Under the pieces are notes generated by a model. It saw nothing but the letters and a program-made list of their open reading frames with translations. It did no database searches and was not told where the DNA came from. Position numbers and translations under genes: made by a program. Of a DNA stretch of 39,821 nucleotides, positions 1 to 7,175 are shown one piece after another; positions within the stretch are counted from its first letter, which is position 1, and the number at the start of each line of letters is the position of its first letter. Source of the stretch: JAFHCF01 sp048497495. GTDB taxonomy: Bacteria; Pseudomonadota; Alphaproteobacteria; Rhizobiales; Ancalomicrobiaceae. Location: contig JAFHCF010000139.1 of the NCBI GenBank assembly GCA_048497495.1, positions 1-39,821 on the forward strand, read 5' to 3'.

Positions 1-139
1 ATCCGCCGACGCGTGGGGCGCAATAAGCGAAGCCGTATAGCGCCGCGGGCCCCGAGGCGCGACGGACGCGGCCGAGGGACACCAAGGACGCACCCGGCGC
101 AATACGGCTTCGCCTATTGCGCCCTACGCGTCGGCGGAT
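1..139. repeat. Large inverted repeat, 45-bp arms
   Basis: Bases 1-45 and 95-139 are reverse complements of each other with three mismatches, separated by 49 bases. Each arm also holds a smaller palindrome of the form GGCGCAATA...TATTGCGCC around a GCGAAGCC or GGCTTCG core; the right-hand copy is perfect over nine base pairs, the left has one mismatch. The same core shape recurs at 31638-31667, so this is a dispersed intergenic palindrome present here as a tail-to-tail pair. The left arm begins at base 1, so the repeat may extend beyond the window. Confidence 0.8.
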
Positions 140-159
140 CGCTTCATCCGCCGCCCCCC

Positions 160-285
160 TCACTTCAGCCAATCGCCCATCCGCGCCACCGCTTCCTCGA
201 TGTCGGCCCGTGTGCCGGCGAAGGAGACGCGGACGTAGCCGTGGCCACGAGCGCCGTCGAAGTCGGGGCGGCGGGTCGCCGCGCC
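160..285 (-). pseudogene. Truncated 3' end of a PLP aminotransferase gene
   Basis: This stretch matches the last ~41 codons of the intact aminotransferase at 1237-2397 (its bases 1237-1362) at roughly 90% identity; I count about 11 differences. Read on the minus strand it encodes DFDGARGHGYVRVSFAGTRA, continues through the MGDWLK end and stops at 160-162. Upstream of about 285 the similarity ends abruptly and no start or PLP-binding part is present, so it cannot encode a working enzyme. Stop codon and frame are still intact, which suggests a fairly recent partial duplication or decay of a close paralogue. The gene at 615-1169 now lies between the remnant and the intact copy. Confidence 0.8.
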
Positions 286-614
286 CCCGAGATCGTCTTG
301 CGGCGACGACGCGAAATGGCGAGGTGCGACGCCTCGAGGGTGGGCCGGTGCGGCTTGTCCGAGGGCCGGGTCGATACCACCCGCGGCGTCGAATGCGCGG
401 CAACATCGGGGCGCGGTCCACGACCTCGGCGCGCAACCGTCATGCTCTTGACAACGACTTGCGAGAAGTCGTGATCAATGACATGATTTTGTGTCCGCGA
501 AGTTTCCGAAACGGAATGGACTTGGTTCGCACTGCGTCAGGTCCCGATCTTCCGAACGATCGACAGCATTTTCCGCAAGCTTTCGTCTTCTTCCATTGGC
601 ATGGAGGGCCGAAC
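286..614 (+). promoter_or_regulatory. Upstream region of the secreted-protein gene, with promoter and operator candidates
   Basis: No convincing gene is present here. Between 448 and 477 there is a TTGACA -35-like hexamer (448-453) followed by ACGACTTGCGAGAAGTCGT (454-472), a palindrome with perfect 7-bp arms and a 5-base centre. It fills the spacer in front of a weak -10 candidate (TGATCA, 472-477). A repressor bound there would cover the promoter. The site lies about 140 bases upstream of the ATG at 615. The -10 match is poor, so the promoter is tentative; the palindrome itself is clear. Confidence 0.35.
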
Positions 615-1169
615 ATGGCCGCGAAGTCGCATGTTCTCATCTCGATCGGGTTCAGTCTGGCGCTGATCGCGCCGGCCCTTGCTCAGCCTCCGATCGATGG
701 CGTGCCCGCCGTCCAGAGCTCGGCCGCGCCGGCCAAGATCACCGGGATGGTCAATCTCTACCGGTTGTCCGACATGTGCTCGGTAACCGGTACTTCGAAC
801 AACTGTGCGACCGTCGTACAGATCAACAACATCAGCGGCACCAGATGTAATGTGGGCGTCGAGTTCTACCTCGGACGGGATCCCTGGGCGCCCAAGTGCA
901 CCGTGACTCACAGTTCCGTCGGGCTCGGCGAGCAGATCACCTTCTGCACACGGAATCCCGGATCGCCGGAGAGCTGCAACGATACCTGCTCTCCGGAGAT
1001 GACGGCGGCCAGTGGCTTTGGATACATCTATTCGAGCTGCAAGGGCATCGCCGTTCAGGCGACCATCATCACCAAGAACGCGACCGACACCACCATCACC
1101 AGCGCGCGGTCGGTCAACCTCATCAGGCTCCAGGTTCCGCCGACCACCCGCGCCAATCAGGGCGACTGA
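615..1169 (+). CDS. Secreted Cys-rich protein of unknown function
   Basis: The protein has 184 residues. Residues 1-23 form a typical Sec signal peptide: Lys-containing start, hydrophobic core, cleavage after ALA before QPP. The mature part holds eight cysteines, consistent with four disulfides in an exported domain, and is rich in Thr, Ser and Asn with little charge, as in small beta-rich periplasmic or surface proteins. I do not recognise the family. The start at 615 is preceded by GGAGGG (603-608) at good spacing; longer frames upstream lack signal-peptide character. It stands alone on the plus strand between an aminotransferase remnant and the intact aminotransferase gene, convergent with the latter, so it may have arrived with that rearrangement. 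Confidence 0.75.
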   Translation: MAAKSHVLISIGFSLALIAPALAQPPIDGVPAVQSSAAPAKITGMVNLYRLSDMCSVTGTSNNCATVVQINNISGTRCNVGVEFYLGRDPWAPKCTVTHSSVGLGEQITFCTRNPGSPESCNDTCSPEMTAASGFGYIYSSCKGIAVQATIITKNATDTTITSARSVNLIRLQVPPTTRANQGD

Positions 1170-1172
1170 TCA

Positions 1173-1229
1173 CCCGCGCGACCGATCGCGGGAACCGCCG
1201 AACGAGCGGGATCGACACGCGCCGATCCC
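1173..1229. terminator. Convergent stem-loops between secreted-protein gene and aminotransferase
   Basis: Two short stem-loops lie in the 67-base gap between convergent genes: CCCGCG/CGCGGG (1173-1178 with 1187-1192) and GGGATCG/CGATCCC (1208-1214 with 1223-1229). No T-run follows on either strand, so Rho-independent termination is plausible but not proven. Confidence 0.35.
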
Positions 1230-1236
1230 GGAGGCG

Positions 1237-2397
1237 TCATTTCAACCAATCGCCCATCCGCGCCACCGCTTCCTCGATGTCGGCGTGGGTGCCGGCGAAG
1301 GAGAAGCGGACGTAGCCGTGACCGCGAGCGCCGTCGAAGTCGGGGCCGGGGGTCGCGGCGACGCCGGCTTCGGTCAACATGCGGCGGACGAAGTCGAGGC
1401 TGTCGTTGGAAAAGCGCTTGACCGAGGCATAGGCGTAGAAGGCGCCGTCGACCGGATAGAGATCCTCGAAACCGAGGCGCGGCAGGCGGTCGACGAGATA
1501 GGCGCGGTTCGTCGCGTAACCGGCCCGGACGAGATCGAGTTCGGCGGTCGCTTCCGCCGAGAAGGCGGCGAGCGCGGCACGTTGCGAGATCTCGTTGTTG
1601 GAGAGCGTCAGGTTCTGCGCCAGCCGGTCGATCGGTTTGGCCAATTGCTCCGGCATCACCATCCAGCCGATGCGCCAGCCGGTCATGCAATAGTATTTGG
1701 AGAAGGAATTGACGACGATGGCGCGCCGGCTCGACGACAACGCCGTCGCCTGGACGCCGTTGTAGACGAGGCCGTGATAGATCTCGTCGGAGATGAACCA
1801 CAGGCCGAGATCGTCGCAGGCGCGCACCAGCGCGTCGAGCGCCTCGGGGCTGTACATCGTGCCGGTCGGATTGGCCGGGCTCGCCACCAGCACACCGTCG
1901 AGCGGCGTCTCGGCATGCGCCCGAGCGATCATCTCCGGGGTCAGCGCCCAGCGCGTCTCCGGCCCGCATTCGATCTCCACCGCCTCGAGCCCGAGAGCGC
2001 CGAGCAGGTTGCGATAGGCGGGATAGCCCGGCGTCGGCATGGCGATGCGGGCGCCGACGTCGAAGGCGGCGAGGAAGGCGAGCGTGAAGGCCCCCGACGA
2101 GCCGGCGGCCACCGCGATGCGGTCGGGCGCCACCTCGACGCCGTAGGTCCGGGCGTAATGCGCCGAGATCGCCTCGCGCAAGGGCCGGATGCCGAGCGCC
2201 TCGGTATAGCCGAGACGCCCCTCGAGGGCGCGCCGCGCCGCCTCGAGCACCGGCCTCGGCGCCGGCGCGCCGGGTTGGCCGACCTCCATGTGGATCACCC
2301 GATGCCCGGCCCGCTCGCGCTCGACCGCCGCCGCCAAGACCTCCATGGCGATGAAGGGAGCGACCCGGGAACGCGAGGACGGCTGAAAGCGGGACAT
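1237..2397 (-). CDS. Class I/II PLP-dependent aminotransferase
   Basis: The protein has 386 residues, normal for fold-type I aminotransferases of the aspartate-aminotransferase superfamily. Visible landmarks are the early substrate-side motif MEVGQPGAPAP, the PLP-phosphate region AAGSSGAF, the SPANPTGT loop with its conserved Asn, ISDEIYHG with the Asp that binds the pyridine nitrogen, and the Schiff-base lysine in NSFSKYYCMTGWRIGW. The C-terminal domain holds the substrate-carboxylate arginine in GYVRFSFAG. The start at 2397 is chosen because GGAG lies just upstream and conserved sequence begins there; an open frame reaches 2505 without family similarity. Which amino acid it uses cannot be read from the sequence. 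A partial copy of its 3' end sits at 160-285. Confidence 0.9.
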   Translation of the reverse strand: MSRFQPSSRSRVAPFIAMEVLAAAVERERAGHRVIHMEVGQPGAPAPRPVLEAARRALEGRLGYTEALGIRPLREAISAHYARTYGVEVAPDRIAVAAGSSGAFTLAFLAAFDVGARIAMPTPGYPAYRNLLGALGLEAVEIECGPETRWALTPEMIARAHAETPLDGVLVASPANPTGTMYSPEALDALVRACDDLGLWFISDEIYHGLVYNGVQATALSSSRRAIVVNSFSKYYCMTGWRIGWMVMPEQLAKPIDRLAQNLTLSNNEISQRAALAAFSAEATAELDLVRAGYATNRAYLVDRLPRLGFEDLYPVDGAFYAYASVKRFSNDSLDFVRRMLTEAGVAATPGPDFDGARGHGYVRFSFAGTHADIEEAVARMGDWLK

Positions 2398-2668
2398 GCG
2401 GGGCAACTCCGATGCGGCGAGGCGGAGAGGTTTAGAACATCCCGGTGGGGTCGCGCCAGGGGGACCGGAGGGGAGCCGGAGGGCGCGGTTCGCTCCACTC
2501 CGCACGCGACGATGTTTCGGCGTCGCTGCGCGATGGTTCGAGCGCTGGGGACACGAGCGCTCATCACCATGAGGTGTTCGTCGTCGCGTAGAGACCCCCC
2601 AGACGCCTCATGGACGGCCGCCGACCTGTCCGCACGTCCCGAGGCACAGTCGCGCGCCCGCTACCGCC

Positions 2669-2944
2669 TCAGGCGTGGGTGAAGGCGTGCATCGAGCGCC
2701 ACACCGGGCGGTCGTGGATCGGATCGACCTCCTCGGAGCCGACGATCCAGGCGAAGAGTTCGCGGTCGGAGACGTCGAGCAGTTCCTCGAAGTCGGCGAG
2801 ATCGGCCTCGCTCATCGCTTCGATGTGGGCGTCGGCGAAACGGCCCATGACGAAGTCCATTTCCTTGGTGCCGCGATGCCAGGCGCGGAACAGCGCCTTC
2901 TTGCGGCGCGGCTCGAGCCCATCGGAGGAAAGGGTATCGCCCAT
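2669..2944 (-). CDS. sdhE: SdhE family FAD assembly factor (DUF339)
   Basis: A 91-residue acidic helical protein with the family hallmark RGTKEMD (the RGxxE motif contacting the flavoprotein) in its N-terminal third. Family members (SdhE, mitochondrial SDHAF2/Sdh5) help attach FAD covalently to the succinate dehydrogenase flavoprotein in the cytoplasm. The length is typical. The ATG at 2944 has GGGAG eight bases upstream; a GTG nine bases earlier (2953) would overlap that site and is less likely. In many rhizobia sdhE lies near recG or mfd; neither is visible here. Confidence 0.88.
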   Translation of the reverse strand: MGDTLSSDGLEPRRKKALFRAWHRGTKEMDFVMGRFADAHIEAMSEADLADFEELLDVSDRELFAWIVGSEEVDPIHDRPVWRSMHAFTHA

Positions 2945-3053
2945 GTGCTGCACTCCCGCTGTCGTCGGCGCCGTCCCATCTCGATTTCGCCGACGACCGA
3001 AATCGACCCTTCGGCCGAACCATGTCGGCGCAAGGTCCGTCCTCGAGCGACGA

Positions 3054-3392
3054 TCAGCGCATGCAGCCCTGGTAGGCCTCGGTGGTCGCCTTGTACCAGG
3101 CGTCGGGGAGGACCTTGGCGATCGCGACCGCCGCGATCTCCTCCTCCTTGACGTCCTTCATCGCCTTGGTGGAGGCGCACTGGCAGGCGTCGACCACCTT
3201 CTCCTTCTTGGCGCCTTCCTCCTTGGCGGCTTCGGCGTAGACGCAGGTGTCGAGCAGGGCGCGGCGAAGGAGATCGCGGTTGATCTCCTTGTCGGGGATC
3301 GCCTGCGCCGAAGCGGCTCCGACGACGGCCACGGCGATGCCGACACCGGCCAGGATCGACAGGGCATGACGGCGGAAGAAGGCGGATGACAT
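3054..3392 (-). CDS. Small secreted hypothetical protein
   Basis: The 112-residue protein starts with a signal peptide (MSSAFFRRHALSILAGVGIA, continuing to ASAQA) with predicted cleavage after ASA. The mature part of about 82 residues is helical, strongly charged (EEGAKKEKVV, KDVKEEE) and has four cysteines, one pair spaced as CQC, compatible with two disulfides in the periplasm. I do not recognise the family. It lies 92 bases downstream of the molybdoenzyme gene on the same strand and 109 bases upstream of sdhE, so co-transcription with either is possible but not shown. Confidence 0.7.
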   Translation of the reverse strand: MSSAFFRRHALSILAGVGIAVAVVGAASAQAIPDKEINRDLLRRALLDTCVYAEAAKEEGAKKEKVVDACQCASTKAMKDVKEEEIAAVAIAKVLPDAWYKATTEAYQGCMR

Positions 3393-3484
3393 GTCGAAAC
3401 TCCGTGGCGAACGAGGCCGGCCGGGGATGGCCGCGCGGCGGATTGAGGTCCACTCGCGTTGCCTACTCGCCCCACGCGCCACGC

Positions 3485-5602
3485 TCAAGTGGCCGGCGGG
3501 CCACGGTCGGAGTTTTTCGCGAGCTCGATCCGCACCCGGACGTCGTGGAAGGCCGCCCCGCCGTAGGGCGCGCAGGCATCCGCTCCGGTCAGCGTGTTGA
3601 TGCCGCGCCCGTCGCGGTGGGCGCGGTTGGGGAAGATGCCCTCGGCGACGATGACCCCAGTTTGTAAGCCGTCGAAGCTTTCGGCGAACGTCAACACCGT
3701 GCCGCGATGATTGGTGAGCCGCACCTCGTCGCCGTCGGCGATGCCGAGGCGAGCGAGGTCCTCCGGGTGGATCTTCACCCGTGGGACCCCTTCGCGCGCC
3801 CGCGACGTGACGGTCTCGGTGAAGGAGGAATTGAGGAAATTGCGCGCCGGCGGCGTCACCAGCTTGAACGGATGGGCCTCGTCGGGGGCCTCCGTCACCG
3901 CCCATTGATCGGGCAGACGCGGCATCTCGGCCCACGGCCCCATCGGCCCGTCGTTCTCGGCGGCGACCTTGGTCCAGTCCGGGGCGAAGCGGAAACGCCC
4001 GTCGGGATGGCCGAAACCGTCGAGATAGTGAGCCGTCTCATGACCTGGTTGGCAGTCGATCGCCGGGTGATCGACATGGTCGTCGAAACCACCGTGACCG
4101 GCGGAGCGCAGCATGTGGTCGACGTGCTCGCGGGCGCTCATCGAAAAGCCGGGGTGTTCCGCCCCGAGCCGCGCCGCCAGATCGCCGATCACCCGGTGGT
4201 TCTCGCGCGCCTCGCCCGGCGGCTCGATCACTTTCGGCCCGAGCAGCAGATACTGGTTGCCGCCGCCGCGATAGAGGTCGTCGTGCTCGAGGAAGGTGGT
4301 GGCGGGCAGGACGATGTCGGCCATCAGGGCGGTTTCGGTCATGAACTGCTCGTGGACGGCGACGAACAGATCCTCGCGGGAAAACCCGGCGCGCACCTTC
4401 TCCTGATCCGGGGCGACCGACATCGGGTTGGTGTTCTGGATCAGCATGGCGGTGACCGGCGCCCCGCCCTTCAGGGCTTCCGCGTCGCCGGTCAGGATCG
4501 CGCCGATGCGGCTCTGATCGAGCCGGCGCACGGAGCGATCACGCATGTCGAGCCCCTCGACCAGGGTCTTGTCGAGCTTGAAGATCGCCCCGTTGTTGTG
4601 GAAGGCCCCTCCCCCCTCGTGGCGCCAGGAACCGGCGACCGCCGCGATCGAACTCGCCGCGTGCATGGCGACGGTGCCGTTGCGCTGGCGCGAGAAACCG
4701 TAGCCCAGCCGGAAGAAGGTCCTCGGCGTGGTGCCGATCGCCCGGGCGAAGCCCTCGATCTCATCGACCGAGAGCCCGGTGATCGCCGCCGCCCATTCCG
4801 GCGTGCGCGGGACGAGATGGGCCTCGAGCTCGTCCGGGACGTCGGTGTATCTCGCCAGATAGTCGCGATCGGCGAGCCCATCGCGAAAGAGCACGTGCAT
4901 CACGGCGCAGGCGAGCGCCGCGTCGGTGCCGGGCCGCAGAATCAGCCCGATGTCGGCCTGTTCCATGGTCGGCGTGCGGTAGACGTCGACGACGGCGATC
5001 TTGGCGCCGCGTTCCTTGCGCGCCCGCGTCGCGTGGGTCATGACGTTGACCTGGGTCGCCACCGCGTTGGTGCCCCAGATCACCACCAGATCCGATTTCG
5101 CCATCTCGCGCGGATCGACGCCGGCGAGCCGCCCGGTCCCGGCGATCCAGCCGGTCCAGGCGAGATTGGTGCAGATCGTGTCGAATTCCTCGGAATAGCC
5201 CTTGGCGTGGCGCAGCCGGTTGATGCCGTCGCGCTGCACCTGCCCCATGGTGCCGGCATAATAATAGGGCCACACGGTCTCCGCCCCGTGGCGAGCCTCG
5301 GCGGCGCGGAATTCGGCGGCGATCCGATCGAGCGCCGCCTCCCAGGAGATCTCGCGGAACCGCCCCGAGCCCTTCGGCCCGCTGCGCTCGAGCGGCCGCA
5401 GGAGCCGGTCGGGCGAATGCGCCCGCTCGGCGTAGCGCGCAACCTTGGCGCAGATGACGCCCGCCGTGTAGCTGTTCTCGGTCGAACCGCGCACCCGCCC
5501 GATGGTGCGATCGTCGATCACCTCGACCTCGAGGCTGCAGGTCGACGGGCAGTCGTGCGGACAGGTGGTGCGAACGGTGCGGATCGGGGTCGGGCGAGCC
5601 AT
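3485..5602 (-). CDS. Molybdopterin oxidoreductase, DMSO reductase family
   Basis: The protein has 705 residues. It begins with a [4Fe-4S] motif, TTCPHDCPSTCSLEV followed by VICAK (Cys at about 14, 18, 22 and 51), then the large bis-MGD-binding domain (VVIWGTNAVATQVNV, VVDVYRTPT, LRPGTDAAL) and, from about residue 590, the C-terminal molybdopterin dinucleotide-binding barrel (FLNSSFTE, VKIHPEDLARLGI, NHRGTV). There is no Tat signal, so it should act in the cytoplasm. Such single-subunit proteins are often annotated as formate-dehydrogenase-like or BisC-like; the substrate is unknown. I could not assign the residue that binds the metal: the aligned segment (FDTICTNLAWTGW) lacks an obvious Cys or Ser at the usual place. 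The start at 5602 keeps the Fe-S domain near the N-terminus. Divergent from btaA. Confidence 0.88.
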   Translation of the reverse strand: MARPTPIRTVRTTCPHDCPSTCSLEVEVIDDRTIGRVRGSTENSYTAGVICAKVARYAERAHSPDRLLRPLERSGPKGSGRFREISWEAALDRIAAEFRAAEARHGAETVWPYYYAGTMGQVQRDGINRLRHAKGYSEEFDTICTNLAWTGWIAGTGRLAGVDPREMAKSDLVVIWGTNAVATQVNVMTHATRARKERGAKIAVVDVYRTPTMEQADIGLILRPGTDAALACAVMHVLFRDGLADRDYLARYTDVPDELEAHLVPRTPEWAAAITGLSVDEIEGFARAIGTTPRTFFRLGYGFSRQRNGTVAMHAASSIAAVAGSWRHEGGGAFHNNGAIFKLDKTLVEGLDMRDRSVRRLDQSRIGAILTGDAEALKGGAPVTAMLIQNTNPMSVAPDQEKVRAGFSREDLFVAVHEQFMTETALMADIVLPATTFLEHDDLYRGGGNQYLLLGPKVIEPPGEARENHRVIGDLAARLGAEHPGFSMSAREHVDHMLRSAGHGGFDDHVDHPAIDCQPGHETAHYLDGFGHPDGRFRFAPDWTKVAAENDGPMGPWAEMPRLPDQWAVTEAPDEAHPFKLVTPPARNFLNSSFTETVTSRAREGVPRVKIHPEDLARLGIADGDEVRLTNHRGTVLTFAESFDGLQTGVIVAEGIFPNRAHRDGRGINTLTGADACAPYGGAAFHDVRVRIELAKNSDRGPPAT

Positions 5603-5704
5603 GGTCGGTCCTGTCGGGCGAAAGGGTCGGCGAGTATCGCAGAAGGTCCCCTCGGCGGCGAGCGACCGGACGCCGCCGCATCGATGAAATTCCCTGATTT
5701 CCTC

Positions 5705-5721
5705 GATCACGCGACGTGATC
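5705..5721. promoter_or_regulatory. 17-bp perfect palindrome, operator candidate
   Basis: GATCACGCGACGTGATC has 7-bp arms and a 3-base centre. It lies in the divergent gap between the molybdoenzyme gene (start 5602) and btaA, just upstream of the Pho-box-like site. The size and symmetry are those of a dimeric regulator site; which regulator is unknown. Confidence 0.4.
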
Positions 5722-5727
5722 ACACCC

Positions 5728-5745
5728 CTGTCGCAAAACCGTAGT
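5728..5745 (+). promoter_or_regulatory. Pho-box-like site upstream of btaA
   Basis: CTGTCGCAAAACCGTAGT resembles the PhoB site: two 7-mers (consensus CTGTCAT) 11 bases apart with an A-rich centre. The first 7-mer matches 5 of 7, the second 4 of 7. It ends about 73 bases before the TTG start of btaA. btaA-btaB operons are known to be induced by phosphate starvation in Sinorhizobium meliloti under PhoB, so the position makes sense, but the match is imperfect. Confidence 0.4.
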
Positions 5746-5818
5746 GGAACGGTGGTCAAAGCACGCCCACCGTGCCGATGCCGACTCGCGCTCAGGCCGA
5801 CGTCCGAGGGAGATCCAC

Positions 5819-7030
5819 TTGGCCAACGAACTGCTCGCCGATGCCGTCCACGCCAACCCGTTCGCCTCCGGTCGCGGCCTGTTGGAGCGCCTCTTCACCC
5901 TCGCCTTCTCCGGCCTGGTCTATCCCCAGATCTGGGAGGATCCGGAGGTCGACATGGCGGCGCTGGAGCTCGGACCCGGCAAGCGCATCGTCACCATCGC
6001 CTCCGGCGGCTGCAACGTCATGACCTATCTGACCGCCGGCCCCGAGGCGATCACCGCCGTCGATCTCAATCCGGCGCACGTCGCGCTGTTGCGCCTGAAG
6101 CTCGCCGCGATCGGCGCGCTGCCCGGCCACGAGCAGTTCTTCCGCTTCTTCGGCCATGCCGACGAGAAGACCAACGTCGCCCTCTACGACCGCTTCGTCG
6201 CCCCCGAGCTCGACGCCGTGAGCCGTCGCTATTGGGAGGCCAAGCGCCCCTTCGGCGGACGCCAGATCAACGTCTTCGCCCGCAACGTCTATCGCTTCGG
6301 TCTGCTCGGCCGCTTCATCGGCGCGGTCCACCTCCTCGCCCGGCTCTACGGCAAGAACCCGCGCAGGATGCTCGAGGCGTCGAGCCTCGAGGACCAGCGC
6401 CGCCTGTTCGAGGAGACGCTCGCCCCAGTGTTCGAGACCCGGCTGGTGCGCTGGCTCACCCGTCTGCCGGTGTCGCTCTACGGCCTCGGCATCCCGCCGG
6501 CGCAATATGCCTATCTGAGCGAGGCGGCGGGCGGCGACATGGCCGGCCTGCTGCGCGGCCGGCTGGAGAAGCTCGCCTGCGACTTCCCCCTCGCCGACAA
6601 CTATTTCGCCTGGCAGGCCTTCGGCCGCGGCTACGATCGCGAGAACCGGGTCGCCGTGCCGGCCTACCTCACCAAGGCCAACCACGAGACGGTGAAGGCC
6701 AACGCCGCCCGGGTCAGCGTCGAGCACGCCTCGATGACCGATCACCTCGCGACGCGCCCCGAGGCCGACCTCGACGGCTACGTGCTGCTCGACGCCCAGG
6801 ACTGGATGACGGCCGAGCAGATGAGCGAACTCTGGGCCGAGATCACCCGCACCGCGCGCCCCGGCGCCCGCGTCATCTTCCGCACCGCCGGCGACGACAG
6901 CCCGCTCGAGGCCGCCCTCCCGGCCGAGATCCTCGCCCGCTGGTCCTATCAGCGCGACGCTTCCGTGATCCACAACGCCCGCGATCGCTCGTCGATCTAC
7001 GGCGCCTTCCACCTCTACGTCGCCAATTGA
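5819..7030 (+). CDS. btaA: BtaA: S-adenosylmethionine:diacylglycerol 3-amino-3-carboxypropyltransferase
   Basis: The protein has 403 residues and belongs to the DUF3419/BtaA family. It transfers the 3-amino-3-carboxypropyl group of SAM to diacylglycerol, giving diacylglycerylhomoserine, the first step to the phosphorus-free betaine lipid DGTS, at the inner membrane. Visible landmarks are LVYPQIWEDPEVD near the N-terminus, the Rossmann-type SAM motif IVTIASGGCNVMTYL followed by AVDLNPAH, the FFGHADEKTN and NVYRFGLLGR segments, and the C-terminal YVLLDAQDWM and ARVIFRTAG. The TTG at 5819 is chosen as start because GAGGGAGA (5806-5813) sits directly upstream; an in-frame GTG at 5744 would overlap the Pho-box-like site. 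btaB follows after a 120-bp repeat. Confidence 0.9.
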   Translation: MANELLADAVHANPFASGRGLLERLFTLAFSGLVYPQIWEDPEVDMAALELGPGKRIVTIASGGCNVMTYLTAGPEAITAVDLNPAHVALLRLKLAAIGALPGHEQFFRFFGHADEKTNVALYDRFVAPELDAVSRRYWEAKRPFGGRQINVFARNVYRFGLLGRFIGAVHLLARLYGKNPRRMLEASSLEDQRRLFEETLAPVFETRLVRWLTRLPVSLYGLGIPPAQYAYLSEAAGGDMAGLLRGRLEKLACDFPLADNYFAWQAFGRGYDRENRVAVPAYLTKANHETVKANAARVSVEHASMTDHLATRPEADLDGYVLLDAQDWMTAEQMSELWAEITRTARPGARVIFRTAGDDSPLEAALPAEILARWSYQRDASVIHNARDRSSIYGAFHLYVAN

Positions 7031-7031
7031 G

Positions 7032-7151
7032 ACCGAAGGGCATTGAAAATGCCCTTCGGCATTCCGTATGCGAATTTCTCATGCCGCTGATGCATATGAG
7101 AAATTCGCATGTCTTCAACGGTCGGATGCGTCAGCATCCCCGACCGTCGGT
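7032..7151 (+). repeat. 120-bp three-hairpin element, copy 1
   Basis: This copy aligns without gaps to 7845-7964 at an offset of 813 bases. It folds into three successive stem-loops: CCGAAGGGCATT/AATGCCCTTCGG with a GAA loop; ATGCGAATTTCTCAT with a perfect 15-bp partner ending at 7110; and CGGTCGGATGC with GCATCCCCGACCG. It fills the gap between btaA and btaB. Its right flank (TCGGTATGAG) is the reverse complement of the left flank of copy 2, and its left flank (ATTGAGACCGA) nearly that of the right flank of copy 2. Confidence 0.85.
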
Positions 7152-7175
7152 ATGAGCCGACGGCAGGAGGCCGCG

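Noticed and set aside
1..139. Terminal inverted repeats of an insertion sequence
   Set aside because: Only 49 bases lie between the arms and no transposase is present anywhere in the window; a palindrome pair is the simpler reading.
1012..2682. Open frame of 556 codons on the plus strand opposite the aminotransferase
   Set aside because: It overlaps the intact aminotransferase with all catalytic motifs and shows only antisense-type composition.
5744..5818. N-terminal extension of BtaA from a GTG at 5744
   Set aside because: It lacks family similarity and would overlap the Pho-box-like site; the TTG at 5819 has a strong ribosome-binding site.
5792..7012. Open frame of 406 codons on the minus strand opposite btaA
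   Set aside because: Low-complexity Gly/Val/Glu/Arg composition typical of antisense high-GC sequence; btaA is clear on the other strand.
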